A stretch of 31,535 nucleotides of DNA, taken from the NCBI GenBank assembly GCA_904501915.1, contig CAJGCV010000012.1, positions 1 through 31,535 of the forward strand, given 5' to 3'. The translations under genes were made by a program, and so were the position numbers. Shown one piece after another: positions 7,285 to 15,505 of this stretch; position 1 is the first letter of the stretch, and each line of letters opens with the position of its first letter. A model generated the notes under the pieces. It was not told where the DNA came from. It searched no databases and saw nothing but the letters and a program-made list of their open reading frames with translations. The stretch is from an uncultured Akkermansia sp. (GTDB taxonomy: Bacteria > Verrucomicrobiota > Verrucomicrobiia > Verrucomicrobiales > Akkermansiaceae).

Positions 7285-8568
7285 ATGGCAATCTCTGAAG
7301 AGCTCTTTGAGCGTGCGTGCCGGGTGATTCCCGGTGGTGTGAACTCTCCGGTCCGTGCATTCCGACGGTTGGAACGAGCCCCGTTTTTCGTGAAGAAAGC
7401 TGCGGGGGCATACCTTACTGATGAGGATGATAAACAATATATCGACTATGTCGGCACCTGGGGCCCTGCCATCCTCGGACATGCGCCCGAATGCGTCATT
7501 TCTGCCGTGCAGTCTGCCGTTCCCCAGGGCCTGGGATACGGCATCCCCACCCGTATTGAGGTGGATATGGCAGAGACTGTCTGCCGCTGGATTCCCAGCA
7601 TCGAAAAAGTGCGCATGACCAACAGCGGCACAGAAGCCACCATGAGCGCGGTGCGCCTGGCTCGCGGGTATACAGGGCGTAAATACATCATCAAATTTGC
7701 CGGGTGTTACCACGGGCATGTGGATAGTCTGCTGGTGGCTGCCGGCAGCGGGGCGCTCACCCACGGTGAGCCGGACAGCGCCGGTGTACCGGCTGAGTTT
7801 GCCAATCTTACCATCGTCCTGCCATATAATGACCGCGCTGCGGTGGAACGCGCCTTTGCGCAGCATCCCGGTGAGATTGCCGGTATCATCGTCGAACCCT
7901 TCCCGGGCAATGCCGGCTTTTATCTGCCGCGCCCGGGGTATCTTGAATTCCTGCGCGAGATTACCGCAAAGAACGGTTCCCTGCTCATTTTTGATGAAGT
8001 GATGACCGGTTTCCGCATTTCCGCCGCCGGTGTGCAGGGTAAGCTGGGGATTACTCCTGATATCACCACCCTGGGCAAGATTATCGGCGGAGGCCTGCCG
8101 GTGGGTGCCTTTGGCGGTCGGCGTGAGATTATGGACTGCGTTTCACCGCTGGGACCGGTATACCAGGCCGGTACGCTGAGTGGTAATCCTGTTGCCATGG
8201 CTGCAGGGTTGGCGCAGCTCAACTACCTGGAGCTGCATGATTCCTATGCCCGCCTGGAGCAGCTTGGCGCCCGGCTGGAGGAAGGTGTGCGCCGTGTGCT
8301 GCGGGATGAGCAGTTGCCGCTGACCTTCATCCGCGATGGCTCGATGTTCTGCCTGCATTTCACTACGCAGGAGGTTGTTGACCTCGATTCCGCCATGAGC
8401 GGTAATTTCGACATGTTCCGCCGCTATTTCCACGCCATGCTGGAGCAGGGGGTCTACGTAGCACCCTCACCTTATGAAACCGGCTTTATCTCCACCGCCC
8501 ACACGGTGGCAGACATTGATGCCACTGTTGCTGCTATGCAGCGTGCCCTGCACCTGGCAAAAGCTTAA
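7285..8568 (+). CDS. hemL: Glutamate-1-semialdehyde 2,1-aminomutase
   Basis: The PLP enzyme that turns glutamate-1-semialdehyde into 5-aminolevulinate, the last step of the C5 route to haem. It has 427 residues, the normal size. Visible features are the N-terminal IPGGVNSPVRAF, the cofactor-binding NSGTEATMSAVRLAR, YHGHVDSLL, the PLP aspartate in LLIFDEVMTGFR (D237) and the Schiff-base lysine K265 in TTLGKIIGGGLPVGA. The ATG at 7285 lies 2 nt after the permease stop; an upstream open frame inside the permease gene is a shadow. Its TAA shares the palindrome TTAA (8565-8568) with the convergent Sel1 gene. Confidence 0.96.
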   Translation: MAISEELFERACRVIPGGVNSPVRAFRRLERAPFFVKKAAGAYLTDEDDKQYIDYVGTWGPAILGHAPECVISAVQSAVPQGLGYGIPTRIEVDMAETVCRWIPSIEKVRMTNSGTEATMSAVRLARGYTGRKYIIKFAGCYHGHVDSLLVAAGSGALTHGEPDSAGVPAEFANLTIVLPYNDRAAVERAFAQHPGEIAGIIVEPFPGNAGFYLPRPGYLEFLREITAKNGSLLIFDEVMTGFRISAAGVQGKLGITPDITTLGKIIGGGLPVGAFGGRREIMDCVSPLGPVYQAGTLSGNPVAMAAGLAQLNYLELHDSYARLEQLGARLEEGVRRVLRDEQLPLTFIRDGSMFCLHFTTQEVVDLDSAMSGNFDMFRRYFHAMLEQGVYVAPSPYETGFISTAHTVADIDATVAAMQRALHLAKA

Positions 8569-10334
8569 AGCGCTTCCAGAATCATAACGGCTTCAGCAAG
8601 TCCCTGTGCTGCGGCTTTGCTGAACCAGTCGCGCGCCGTGTCTGCGTTGGCCTCCACACCTTCGCCATTGGCGTAGAGCAGCCCCAGGAAATACTGCGCC
8701 TGGGCGTGGCCTTGCTCTGCGGCGGCGGTGTAGTGGACTGCCGCCTTATCCGGTGCGGGGGATACGCCATAGCCGTTAGCATAGAGCAGCCCCAGGGCAA
8801 AATGGGCGTCGCGGTGTCCTTGTCCGGCTGCTGCGCTGTACCACTTGCGGGCTGTTTTGTAACTTCTGGCAACGCCGTCTCCGTTGGCGAAGCGCTGCCC
8901 CAGGGAATACTGGGCTTCAGCCCCGCCTTGTTCCGCTGCTGCCAGGAAACATTTTTCTGCTTCCTCCGGGTTCTTTTCCACGCCTTCTCCCTTGGAGTAG
9001 AGTATTCCCAGCTGGAACAGCGCATCACCATGACCAGCTCCGGCTGCTGCGCGGTAATATCTGATGGCTTCTGCGGCATTTTTCTCCACACCTTCGCCCT
9101 GGGCGTAATGGCGTGCGAGGCAATACCATGCCTCTGCATCGCTTTTCTCTGCTGCCAGTGTATACCACCTGACTGCTTCTGCTGCATTTTGAGGCACTCC
9201 TTCCCCCCGGGCGTAGGCGCTACCCAGGTCGCGCAGAACTTCTGCTTCGCATTGCTCAGCCATGGGGGCAAGCCAGCGGGCGGCTTCTGCGGCATCCGGT
9301 TGCACCCCGTCTGCACCGCGAACCAGCAGGACTCCCAGCTTCAGTTGTGCTTCACGGTGCCCCTGTTCTGCAGCGGCTGTGTACCATTTCTGCGCGGTGG
9401 CAAAATCGGCAGTTTCTGCAGTAGCGTGTATAGAGCCCAGTTGGTATTGGGCATCAGCGTATCCCTGTTCAGCCGCAGCGGTGTATAAGCGGAGCGCCTC
9501 TGCTGCGTTTTGTTCGATGCCGTCCCCCTGTGTGTAAAGCTCTGCCAGTGCATATTGAGCGGCTGCATACCCTTTTTCGGCTGCCTGTGTGTACCATTTA
9601 GCCGCTTCTACACTGTTCCGGGCCACGCCTTCGCCGGTTGCATAGTGGCGGGCCAGTTCGTATTGTGCTTCTGCCTGACCGGTGCCGGCCGCCTGGGTAT
9701 ACCATTTTACTGCTTCTGCCGGGCTCTTTTCCACGCCGGTGCCAGCATCGTAGTACAGCCCGAGCGCCAGAGCCGCTGCCGCGTGGTTCTGCCCGGCTGC
9801 TGCGGCGTACCATCTGGCTGCACCGGAAACGTCCTGCGCCGCAGCGCAAAGCCCGGCACAGACGTACTGCGCCTCTGCGTGGCCTTGTTCTGCAGCAGCC
9901 TGGTACCAGCGCACTGCTTCTGCGGGGCTGGCTTGTGTGCCCTTACCTTGCTCGTAGCATTGTGCCAGTTCAAACTGGGCGCCTGCGTGACCGAGTTCCG
10001 CCGCTGCTTTGTAATGCTCAACCGCTCCCGGGGTGTCCTGGCTTACTCCTGTGCCGGCGGTATAACAGCGCGCCAGTTCGTAGTGCGCCGGGGCATATGA
10101 GTTGCCGGAGGCCTCGCGCAACAGAGCTACTGCTTCCGCCTCCTGACCACCTTTCAGTAATTGCATTGCCTGCTCATGCTTCATCTGCGCGCTCACGCCT
10201 ATGATGCCTGCATAATACAGCCCCCCCACACTTCCGCCTGCTACAGCGGCACAGGCTATGCTCAGCAACAAAGTCCGTGCCAGACTGTTTCTTTTTGCTG
10301 CTGGTGTTGATCCGGAGGAAGGTGGTTCGCTCAT
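8565..10334 (-). CDS. Sel1-like tetratricopeptide repeat protein, membrane anchored
   Basis: A 589-residue protein with a Ser/Pro-rich start, one membrane anchor (about 18-45, TLLLSIACAAVAGGSVGG) and then a solid array of Sel1-like repeats to the end. I count 14 full repeats of about 36 residues and a partial last one. The consensus is EAxxWYxxAAEQGHAEAQYxLG, then YANGEGVxxN. Repeats 3, 7 and 9 are the most diverged. Sel1 solenoids bind partner proteins; with one N-terminal anchor the array is probably periplasmic. The partner is not known. In tandem-repeat genes repeat number can vary between strains. It overlaps the convergent hemL stop by 4 bp. Confidence 0.93.
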   Translation of the reverse strand: MSEPPSSGSTPAAKRNSLARTLLLSIACAAVAGGSVGGLYYAGIIGVSAQMKHEQAMQLLKGGQEAEAVALLREASGNSYAPAHYELARCYTAGTGVSQDTPGAVEHYKAAAELGHAGAQFELAQCYEQGKGTQASPAEAVRWYQAAAEQGHAEAQYVCAGLCAAAQDVSGAARWYAAAAGQNHAAAALALGLYYDAGTGVEKSPAEAVKWYTQAAGTGQAEAQYELARHYATGEGVARNSVEAAKWYTQAAEKGYAAAQYALAELYTQGDGIEQNAAEALRLYTAAAEQGYADAQYQLGSIHATAETADFATAQKWYTAAAEQGHREAQLKLGVLLVRGADGVQPDAAEAARWLAPMAEQCEAEVLRDLGSAYARGEGVPQNAAEAVRWYTLAAEKSDAEAWYCLARHYAQGEGVEKNAAEAIRYYRAAAGAGHGDALFQLGILYSKGEGVEKNPEEAEKCFLAAAEQGGAEAQYSLGQRFANGDGVARSYKTARKWYSAAAGQGHRDAHFALGLLYANGYGVSPAPDKAAVHYTAAAEQGHAQAQYFLGLLYANGEGVEANADTARDWFSKAAAQGLAEAVMILEAL

Positions 10335-10343
10335 ATATCACTG

Positions 10344-10372
10344 ACTATACTCATTTCACATGCTTGCGTCAA
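10344..10372 (-). promoter_or_regulatory. Promoter of the Sel1 gene
   Basis: On the minus strand TTGACG (10372-10367) and TATAGT (10349-10344) are 17 bp apart. The -10 ends 9 nt before the ATG at 10334, so the leader would be about 3 nt. Confidence 0.65.
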
Positions 10373-10427
10373 GTAATTTGGTTAGCCACGATTACGCTTT
10401 GTGACGCACGTGTGGCGTGCTGGTGGA

Positions 10428-10466
10428 TGAAAATAAAACCGCCCTGCTCGAGAAGAGGAGGGCGGT
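10428..10466 (-). terminator. Terminator of the glycosyltransferase operon
   Basis: ACCGCCCT (10438-10445) pairs with AGGGCGGT (10459-10466), with extra pairing in the loop. In the minus direction it is followed by TTTATTTTC. It lies about 18 bases after the glycosyltransferase stop. Confidence 0.8.
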
Positions 10467-10483
10467 GGCCGAATGAAAAGTAC

Positions 10484-11440
10484 TTATCTTTTTTTGTAGT
10501 TCATGTTCATGAGGATTTCCAGGGTCTGGGCATTCTTGCGTTCTATGCATTCGAGAATGAGCCCGCTGGCGAAGCTCACAATACTGCACATGGCGAGGGT
10601 GCCGCAGCCGATGAGTGTGGGGGTGCGGGGTACAAGGCCTGTGTTCAGATAGTGCATCAGAATAGGAATGAAGAGCCCGGTGGCAGTCAGCAGCATGATG
10701 AACGCTGACGTGGAGAAGAAAATGAGCGGTTTGTTATCCCGGAAGAGCCTGAAAATGGTCATGATGACCTTGAATCCATCGCGGAAGGTGTTGAGCTTGG
10801 ATACGCCGCCGGCGGGGCGGTCCCGGTATTCGATAGGAGCTTCGCGGATGGCGAAGTTGCGAGACAATGCGTATATGGTCATTTCTGTTTCCAGTTCAAA
10901 CTGTTTGGAGAGAACAGGGAAATTCAGAACGAAATGACGGGAGAATGCCCGGTAGCCGGTCATGATATCGCGTACATTGCTCTTGAACAACCAGTTGATA
11001 AGGAATCGGACAAGCCGGTTGCCCACGTTGTGAAACGGGCGCTTGTTTTCCTGGAAATAGGTGGAGGAGAGGCGGTCGCCTATGGCCATGTCTGCGCCTT
11101 GTTCCAATACCATATCAATCAGCATGGAGGCGGCATCTGCCGGGTAGGTGTCATCTCCATCTACCATGATGTAGCAATCTGCTTCAATCTGGCGGAACAT
11201 GGAGCGGATGACATTGCCTTTACCTTGGCGGAATTCGTGGCGCACAATGGCTCCGGCTTCCGCTGCCACCGCGGCAGTGTTGTCGGAGCTGTTGTTGTCG
11301 TATACGTAGATGTCTGCATCAGGGAGTTGCTTCCTGAAATCGGAAACAACTTTTGCAATGGCTACTTCTTCATTATAGCATGGAATGAGGACTGCAATTC
11401 TGGGAGTGTGTTGAGAGCTTGTCTGGGCGGAGTGGCTCAT
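10484..11440 (-). CDS. Family 2 glycosyltransferase, GtrB/DPM1-like
   Basis: A membrane-attached glycosyltransferase of 318 residues. The GT-A domain has IAVLIPCYNEE (15-25), YDNNSSDNT and the metal-binding DGDD (94-97), followed by RPAGGVSKLNTFRDG. Two hydrophobic helices close the protein (about 231-258 and 269-293). This is the build of polyprenyl-phosphate sugar transferases such as GtrB and dolichol-phosphate mannose synthase, which load a sugar on undecaprenyl phosphate for use outside the membrane. The donor sugar is not evident. It starts 3 nt after the YfhO-like gene, which may use the lipid-linked sugar; that link is inference. Confidence 0.9.
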   Translation of the reverse strand: MSHSAQTSSQHTPRIAVLIPCYNEEVAIAKVVSDFRKQLPDADIYVYDNNSSDNTAAVAAEAGAIVRHEFRQGKGNVIRSMFRQIEADCYIMVDGDDTYPADAASMLIDMVLEQGADMAIGDRLSSTYFQENKRPFHNVGNRLVRFLINWLFKSNVRDIMTGYRAFSRHFVLNFPVLSKQFELETEMTIYALSRNFAIREAPIEYRDRPAGGVSKLNTFRDGFKVIMTIFRLFRDNKPLIFFSTSAFIMLLTATGLFIPILMHYLNTGLVPRTPTLIGCGTLAMCSIVSFASGLILECIERKNAQTLEILMNMNYKKR

Positions 11441-11443
11441 AGT

Positions 11444-13669
11444 TTAATTCTTCTTTTTCTGTTTGAAAATGGCGATGATAAGGCCAAGTGCTGTCATTAT
11501 CATGATGGTGTAGTACCACCAGCGGTACGGCATGCGGAATTCCAGCAATACATCCGTCGCTTGTGTTGTTGCGGGGAGGGTGATAATCATGCCGCCGGGT
11601 TCCGTTGGCGTGATGACCAGCTCTTCTGTTCCGGCGTAGGCCTTCCAGCCTTTGTGGTAGCTTTCCAGAACAGTCAGTGTTTTACTGCCTGCGGGAATGG
11701 TGAGCTGAATGCGGTTGCAGGTTCGCCAGTTTGCGGCGATGGGAGTTTCTGAATCTATGAAATAGCGGCCCTTGTAATCGGGGTTGGCGTAGAGTTTGAA
11801 ATCCTTACCGGTCATGACCATGTCCCACCCCGGAAGATTCGGCTCTTTCCATTTGGTGTCGCAAATGATATGGGAGATGCTTGCGGCAGCGTAACTCTTA
11901 GTGTCTGAGTGGTGGCCAAGTTTTGCGCCCAGATACTGCGGCTGGAAGGTCTCATAGCCGTGAGCGAGGCGTATGCCGTAGCTGGAAAGCTGGTTGTTAA
12001 TCAAGAAATCGCGATCTCCCGAATGGTAGATATATGTTACAGAACCATCCTTTATGTGGGCTTTTGCTTCTGCAAGCCATGAGGGAGCATTGTAGATACA
12101 GGAGTCTTCCGGCTTGTCAGAGTACGTAATCCAGACGGAGGAAAAGAGAAGCATTTCTGCGTATGTAATCAGGCAGATGCCTGTTAACCATGGAGTGTTT
12201 CCTGTAGCTGCCGGTTTGATTTTGTAACAACAGAATAAGCCCAGGATGATTCCGCCAGCAAAAAGAAGATTGCGCCAGTGCCAGAGCACTATCTGGTCGA
12301 GGAATCGCTCCACACGCAACTCCTGCCATGCGATGCGCCCTGAGGGCATGGCGGTTGATTTATTGACAAATGCTTTTATTAGTGTTTCGAGCGAATCTCT
12401 GAAACAGAAGATGATGATGGAGGCTGCAAGCCAGAGTGCAAGGATGATGCCAAGTGCATAGCCTATACGCTTCAGATACTCTTTTCTGAATGCATTTTGT
12501 GTGAAATCATACACTTGCCAGGTGGCCAGCCATGCCATGCCAAGTCCCATCACAACGGTGGAGCGACTGTAGATGTAGGTTAAAAGCGGTGTGCAGGCCA
12601 GCAGGAAACTACCAATGAAAAGGACTTTTGCTACACGCGGTGCTCTGGCGTTAAAACAGCCTGTCAGGGCAAGAATAAAGACGAGGCTCCCGCCGTACTT
12701 GATGTCGAATAAGCTAAGCCTGAATATTTTAAATATATCATGTGTCTGGGGGGTGCCCAATATGTGGGGGAACAGGAGTGTGCCAATGGAAGGAAGATTG
12801 TTGATACCCCAGCTGAAGGGCATGTCCTTGCAGCCGTCCATGCGTTGGGTGGTTTCAATGAAGACATCCAGCGACAGCAGCGCTCCAATGGCTCCGGTGA
12901 GGAAATAGGAAAGGGTGATTTTTCCGAAATCCTGCCAGGAAAGCCATTTGCCATCCTTTTTCCATATTTCTGCCAGCCAGATCAAAGCCACCAGGATGAA
13001 CGCAAACGTGCAGGCTTGCAGATGCCCTGTCCGCCAGGCCAGTGCCATGAAAATGATAGCCGGTACATTGATAATGTTCCGCTTGAAACGAAGTAATGCC
13101 CATACAAGGAAGGGCCCCCATATCATAGCACCAACCCATTTGTGGTACATCCACAGGATGAATTGCGAGTAAAAGGCAAAACTGATAGCCCCCAGAAGGC
13201 AGCCCCACATGGGGATCTTGTGGAAACGGAGCAACAGAATCATGCCGACGCCTGCAAGGAAGAATTGCAGAATAACTCCTAAATCCCACGCGGTCCAGAA
13301 AGGCAGGATGGCGTACAAGTAATTGAGCACGTCTCCCGGACTTGCCATGGTGTTTTCTGCTATGGCGTTGCCGTTGTGGGTGTAGGGATTCCAGCCGATG
13401 TAGCCGTCTTCTGCTAATGATTTCTGAATAGCTTCTTTATAAGGAAGGTATTGCGAAACGCTGTCGCCAACGAATTGGTTGTGTATCTGCTCTACGGGTT
13501 TGTTGGCTACCGGCCGGAATAAACATTCCAGACAATCCAGCGGTGCAATGATTTTACCCCCGATGACGGACGGAGCAAAGAATATCAGAACCGCAGCCAG
13601 CCATACGAGCAGGGTTGCAATAAGATGTTTTTTTGTCAAATGCTGGAAATTGTTTGTGGTGGAATTCAT
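11444..13669 (-). CDS. YfhO-like multi-pass membrane protein (GT-C type)
   Basis: A 741-residue inner-membrane protein. It has one N-terminal membrane helix (LIATLLVWLAAVLIFFAPSV), a short outer loop with DSVSQYLPYK and GYIGWNPYTHNGNAIA, and then a block of about ten helices to about residue 530. A soluble outer domain rich in beta strands follows, and a last helix and KKKKN tail end the protein. The early acidic loop and overall plan match the YfhO family, GT-C-like proteins thought to move sugars from polyprenyl phosphate to surface polymers. The downstream glycosyltransferase could supply the lipid-linked sugar. The acceptor is unknown. The gene is preceded by a long structured leader. Confidence 0.8.
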   Translation of the reverse strand: MNSTTNNFQHLTKKHLIATLLVWLAAVLIFFAPSVIGGKIIAPLDCLECLFRPVANKPVEQIHNQFVGDSVSQYLPYKEAIQKSLAEDGYIGWNPYTHNGNAIAENTMASPGDVLNYLYAILPFWTAWDLGVILQFFLAGVGMILLLRFHKIPMWGCLLGAISFAFYSQFILWMYHKWVGAMIWGPFLVWALLRFKRNIINVPAIIFMALAWRTGHLQACTFAFILVALIWLAEIWKKDGKWLSWQDFGKITLSYFLTGAIGALLSLDVFIETTQRMDGCKDMPFSWGINNLPSIGTLLFPHILGTPQTHDIFKIFRLSLFDIKYGGSLVFILALTGCFNARAPRVAKVLFIGSFLLACTPLLTYIYSRSTVVMGLGMAWLATWQVYDFTQNAFRKEYLKRIGYALGIILALWLAASIIIFCFRDSLETLIKAFVNKSTAMPSGRIAWQELRVERFLDQIVLWHWRNLLFAGGIILGLFCCYKIKPAATGNTPWLTGICLITYAEMLLFSSVWITYSDKPEDSCIYNAPSWLAEAKAHIKDGSVTYIYHSGDRDFLINNQLSSYGIRLAHGYETFQPQYLGAKLGHHSDTKSYAAASISHIICDTKWKEPNLPGWDMVMTGKDFKLYANPDYKGRYFIDSETPIAANWRTCNRIQLTIPAGSKTLTVLESYHKGWKAYAGTEELVITPTEPGGMIITLPATTQATDVLLEFRMPYRWWYYTIMIMTALGLIIAIFKQKKKN

Positions 13670-13782
13670 GCTCGTCTTTAGAAAACAGGAGTGTTAGTGG
13701 ATGAAAGGGAATCCGGTGCCTCGCCGAATCTTATCGTTTTTCTGATGCGATGTACAGAAAAAAGATGCAATGCATTTAAAGC

Positions 13783-13811
13783 AAAAATAAAACCCGTAAT
13801 ATCAATGCGGG
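13783..13811 (-). terminator. Terminator-like hairpin in the yfhO leader
   Basis: CCCGTA (13793-13798) pairs with TGCGGG (13806-13811), including one wobble pair, with a 7-nt loop. Read on the minus strand it is followed by TTTTATTTTTGC. It lies about 115 bases upstream of the yfhO-like start and has no coding gene before it, so it would end a short RNA or attenuate the operon. Confidence 0.55.
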
Positions 13812-13820
13812 AATTTTTGT

Positions 13821-13835
13821 GGTGCTTTATGCACC
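13821..13835 (-). other. Small hairpin upstream of the attenuator-like terminator
   Basis: GGTGC (13821-13825) and GCACC (13831-13835) form a perfect 5-bp stem with a 5-nt loop, 9 bases upstream, in the transcript, of the terminator-like hairpin. Two hairpins in a row are typical of small RNAs and attenuators. Confidence 0.4.
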
Positions 13836-13875
13836 GAATCTTCTGAAATTGTTTAATTTTAAGTGAATGGAACAC

Positions 13876-13903
13876 ATCGTATCAGAAATGCGATATACAC
13901 CAA
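13876..13903 (-). promoter_or_regulatory. Candidate promoter of the yfhO-like operon or a small RNA
   Basis: On the minus strand TTGGTG (13903-13898) and TACGAT (13881-13876) are 16 bp apart. Predicted transcription from about 13869 would give an RNA of about 85 nt ending at the hairpin at 13793-13811, or a leader of about 200 nt if it reads through to the yfhO-like gene. The rest of 13670-14159 holds no gene that I can see. Confidence 0.4.
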
Positions 13904-14067
13904 TCCGGGAATAGAGCTGCTTGTGTCCTAAAGATTATGGAAAAAATAGCCTTAAACGACATAAAGGCATAGTATTCTGCGTGAAAAATTGCGTTAGAGT
14001 ATCACCTGCTCCACCATAGGCAGTAAGCATTCATTCACGGGTATATCGGCGTAAGACGCTAACTTTC

Positions 14068-14099
14068 AAATTGTAAATCGCAAATTAAAAATCGTAAAT
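14068..14099. repeat. A-rich short tandem repeat
   Basis: Degenerate units of the type AAATYGTAAATCG follow one another. They are non-coding and resemble the A-rich words (ATTCAAAAT) at 25657-25690. Confidence 0.4.
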
Positions 14100-14159
14100 C
14101 CACGTGTCCCGGATATTTGGGATGCGTGTGGAATCGAGCGGTATGATGGAAACCCATGG

Positions 14160-14194
14160 TTGACTTTTGGAATGAGCCCGCGTATAATGCGCGC
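14160..14194 (+). promoter_or_regulatory. Near-consensus promoter, leaderless type
   Basis: TTGACT (14160-14165) and a perfect TATAAT (14183-14188) are 17 bp apart. The predicted first transcribed base is 14195, the G of the GTG start codon. It also lies inside the longer open frame from ATG 14156, so that ATG would not be in the mRNA. Confidence 0.85.
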
Positions 14195-15505
14195 GTGAGC
14201 GATTACCAACAGAAAAAGCAGGGATTCAAGCCGCGTTACCAGGATAAGAAACGCCCGCAGGGCAGTGGTGCACCCAGGGTGCGTGCGTTCAAGACGGCAG
14301 ACGCGCCGGAGGGAAGCGAGAACTGGGTGCGACCCTGGGTGCAGCTCAAGTATTTCACCTACAACCCGGCGGTATTCCCGCGCATGCTGGGGGCTGCCAG
14401 TCCGGATGCAGTGCAGGGCGGGCTTATCAATGTGTATGATAAGAATGGGGATTTGTTCGGCGGCGGGTTCTGGAATCCGCAGAGCCGTACGCCGCTGCGC
14501 ATGCTGGTGCATGGCCCGGAGGTGCTTCGGGAAAAGGATTTGGAGGCCGCCATCCGCAAGGCGGTGGCATGGCGGCGCCAGGATTGCCAGCTGGAGGAGA
14601 CAACGAATGCCTACCGGGTGATTCATGGCGATTCTGACGGTCTGGGCGGGCTTATTGTTGACCGCTATGCTGATGTGCTGAGCCTGGAGGTGACCACTTT
14701 GGGCGTATGGCTCCGCCTGCCGCAGTGGTTGCCGCTGCTCCACGAGCTCTGCGGTACGAAACGCCACGTGATTACCGTGGATGAAGGGATTGCCCGCATG
14801 GAGGGCATTGATGTGAGCAAAGCCCCTGCCAGCGAGCCGGTGCACAAGGTGCGCATTGTGGAAAACGGTGTGAATTTCGAGGTCGATTTCGCCCAGGGGC
14901 ACAAGACCGGTTTCTTCTGCGACCAGCGCGATAACCGCCTGAAGCTTTCCCGCCTGGTGCAGGGTAAGACCATGCTGGACCTCTGCTGCTACTCCGGCGG
15001 CTTCTCGATTTATTCGAAGCTGCATGGTGGTGCGGCCGAGGTGACGGCCGTTGATCTGGATGAGAAGGCGATTCTGATGGCGAAGCGCAATGCAAATATC
15101 AACGCGCAGAATGGTCCGCTGCGCATTGATTTTGTGCATGCCGATGCCTTTGTGTACGCCCGCCAGATGGTGCGCAATGGTAAGTTGTTCGATGTGGTGC
15201 TGCTCGACCCGCCCAAATTTGTGCTGGGGCGTGATGAGGAAAAAGAGGAGGGACTTAAGAAATACAACGACCTCAACATGCTGGGTCTGCAGTGCGTGCG
15301 CCGTGGTGGCCTGTTTGTGACTTGTTCCTGCAGTGGTCTGGTGAGCCCGGCGGAGTTCGAAAAGGTGGTCATCAAGGCCGCTCAGCGTCTGGGACGTCGT
15401 CTCCAGATTCTGGATATGACCGGCCCCGGCTGGGATCACCCCTTCCTTTCCACGTATCCCGAAGGCCGTTATCTGAAAGTTCTCTGGGCTCGCGTACTGG
15501 TATGA
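14195..15505 (+). CDS. rlmI: RlmI-like SAM-dependent rRNA cytosine methyltransferase
   Basis: A class I methyltransferase of 436 residues, related to RlmI, which makes 5-methylcytosine at position 1962 of 23S rRNA. A basic, Gln/Lys-rich tail opens the protein, then comes a PUA-like RNA-binding region (about 45-120) and the linker GDSDGLGGLIVDRY. The Rossmann domain follows: SAM motif I MLDLCCYSGGFSIYS (from 260), VDLDEKA, motif IV LLDPPKF (D338) and the cysteine motif TCSCSG (C377, C379). I use GTG 14195 because an excellent promoter ends 6 nt upstream of it. The alternative ATG at 14156 lies upstream of that promoter. The stop overlaps the next gene as ATGA, which implies translational coupling to an antiporter. 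The exact target base is inferred from family. Confidence 0.9.
   Translation: MSDYQQKKQGFKPRYQDKKRPQGSGAPRVRAFKTADAPEGSENWVRPWVQLKYFTYNPAVFPRMLGAASPDAVQGGLINVYDKNGDLFGGGFWNPQSRTPLRMLVHGPEVLREKDLEAAIRKAVAWRRQDCQLEETTNAYRVIHGDSDGLGGLIVDRYADVLSLEVTTLGVWLRLPQWLPLLHELCGTKRHVITVDEGIARMEGIDVSKAPASEPVHKVRIVENGVNFEVDFAQGHKTGFFCDQRDNRLKLSRLVQGKTMLDLCCYSGGFSIYSKLHGGAAEVTAVDLDEKAILMAKRNANINAQNGPLRIDFVHADAFVYARQMVRNGKLFDVVLLDPPKFVLGRDEEKEEGLKKYNDLNMLGLQCVRRGGLFVTCSCSGLVSPAEFEKVVIKAAQRLGRRLQILDMTGPGWDHPFLSTYPEGRYLKVLWARVLV

Noticed and set aside
14066..15439. 457-codon minus-strand ORF opposite the methyltransferase
   Set aside because: Shadow of the rlmI-like gene, with low-complexity His/Ala-rich translation and an end made of the A-rich repeat.
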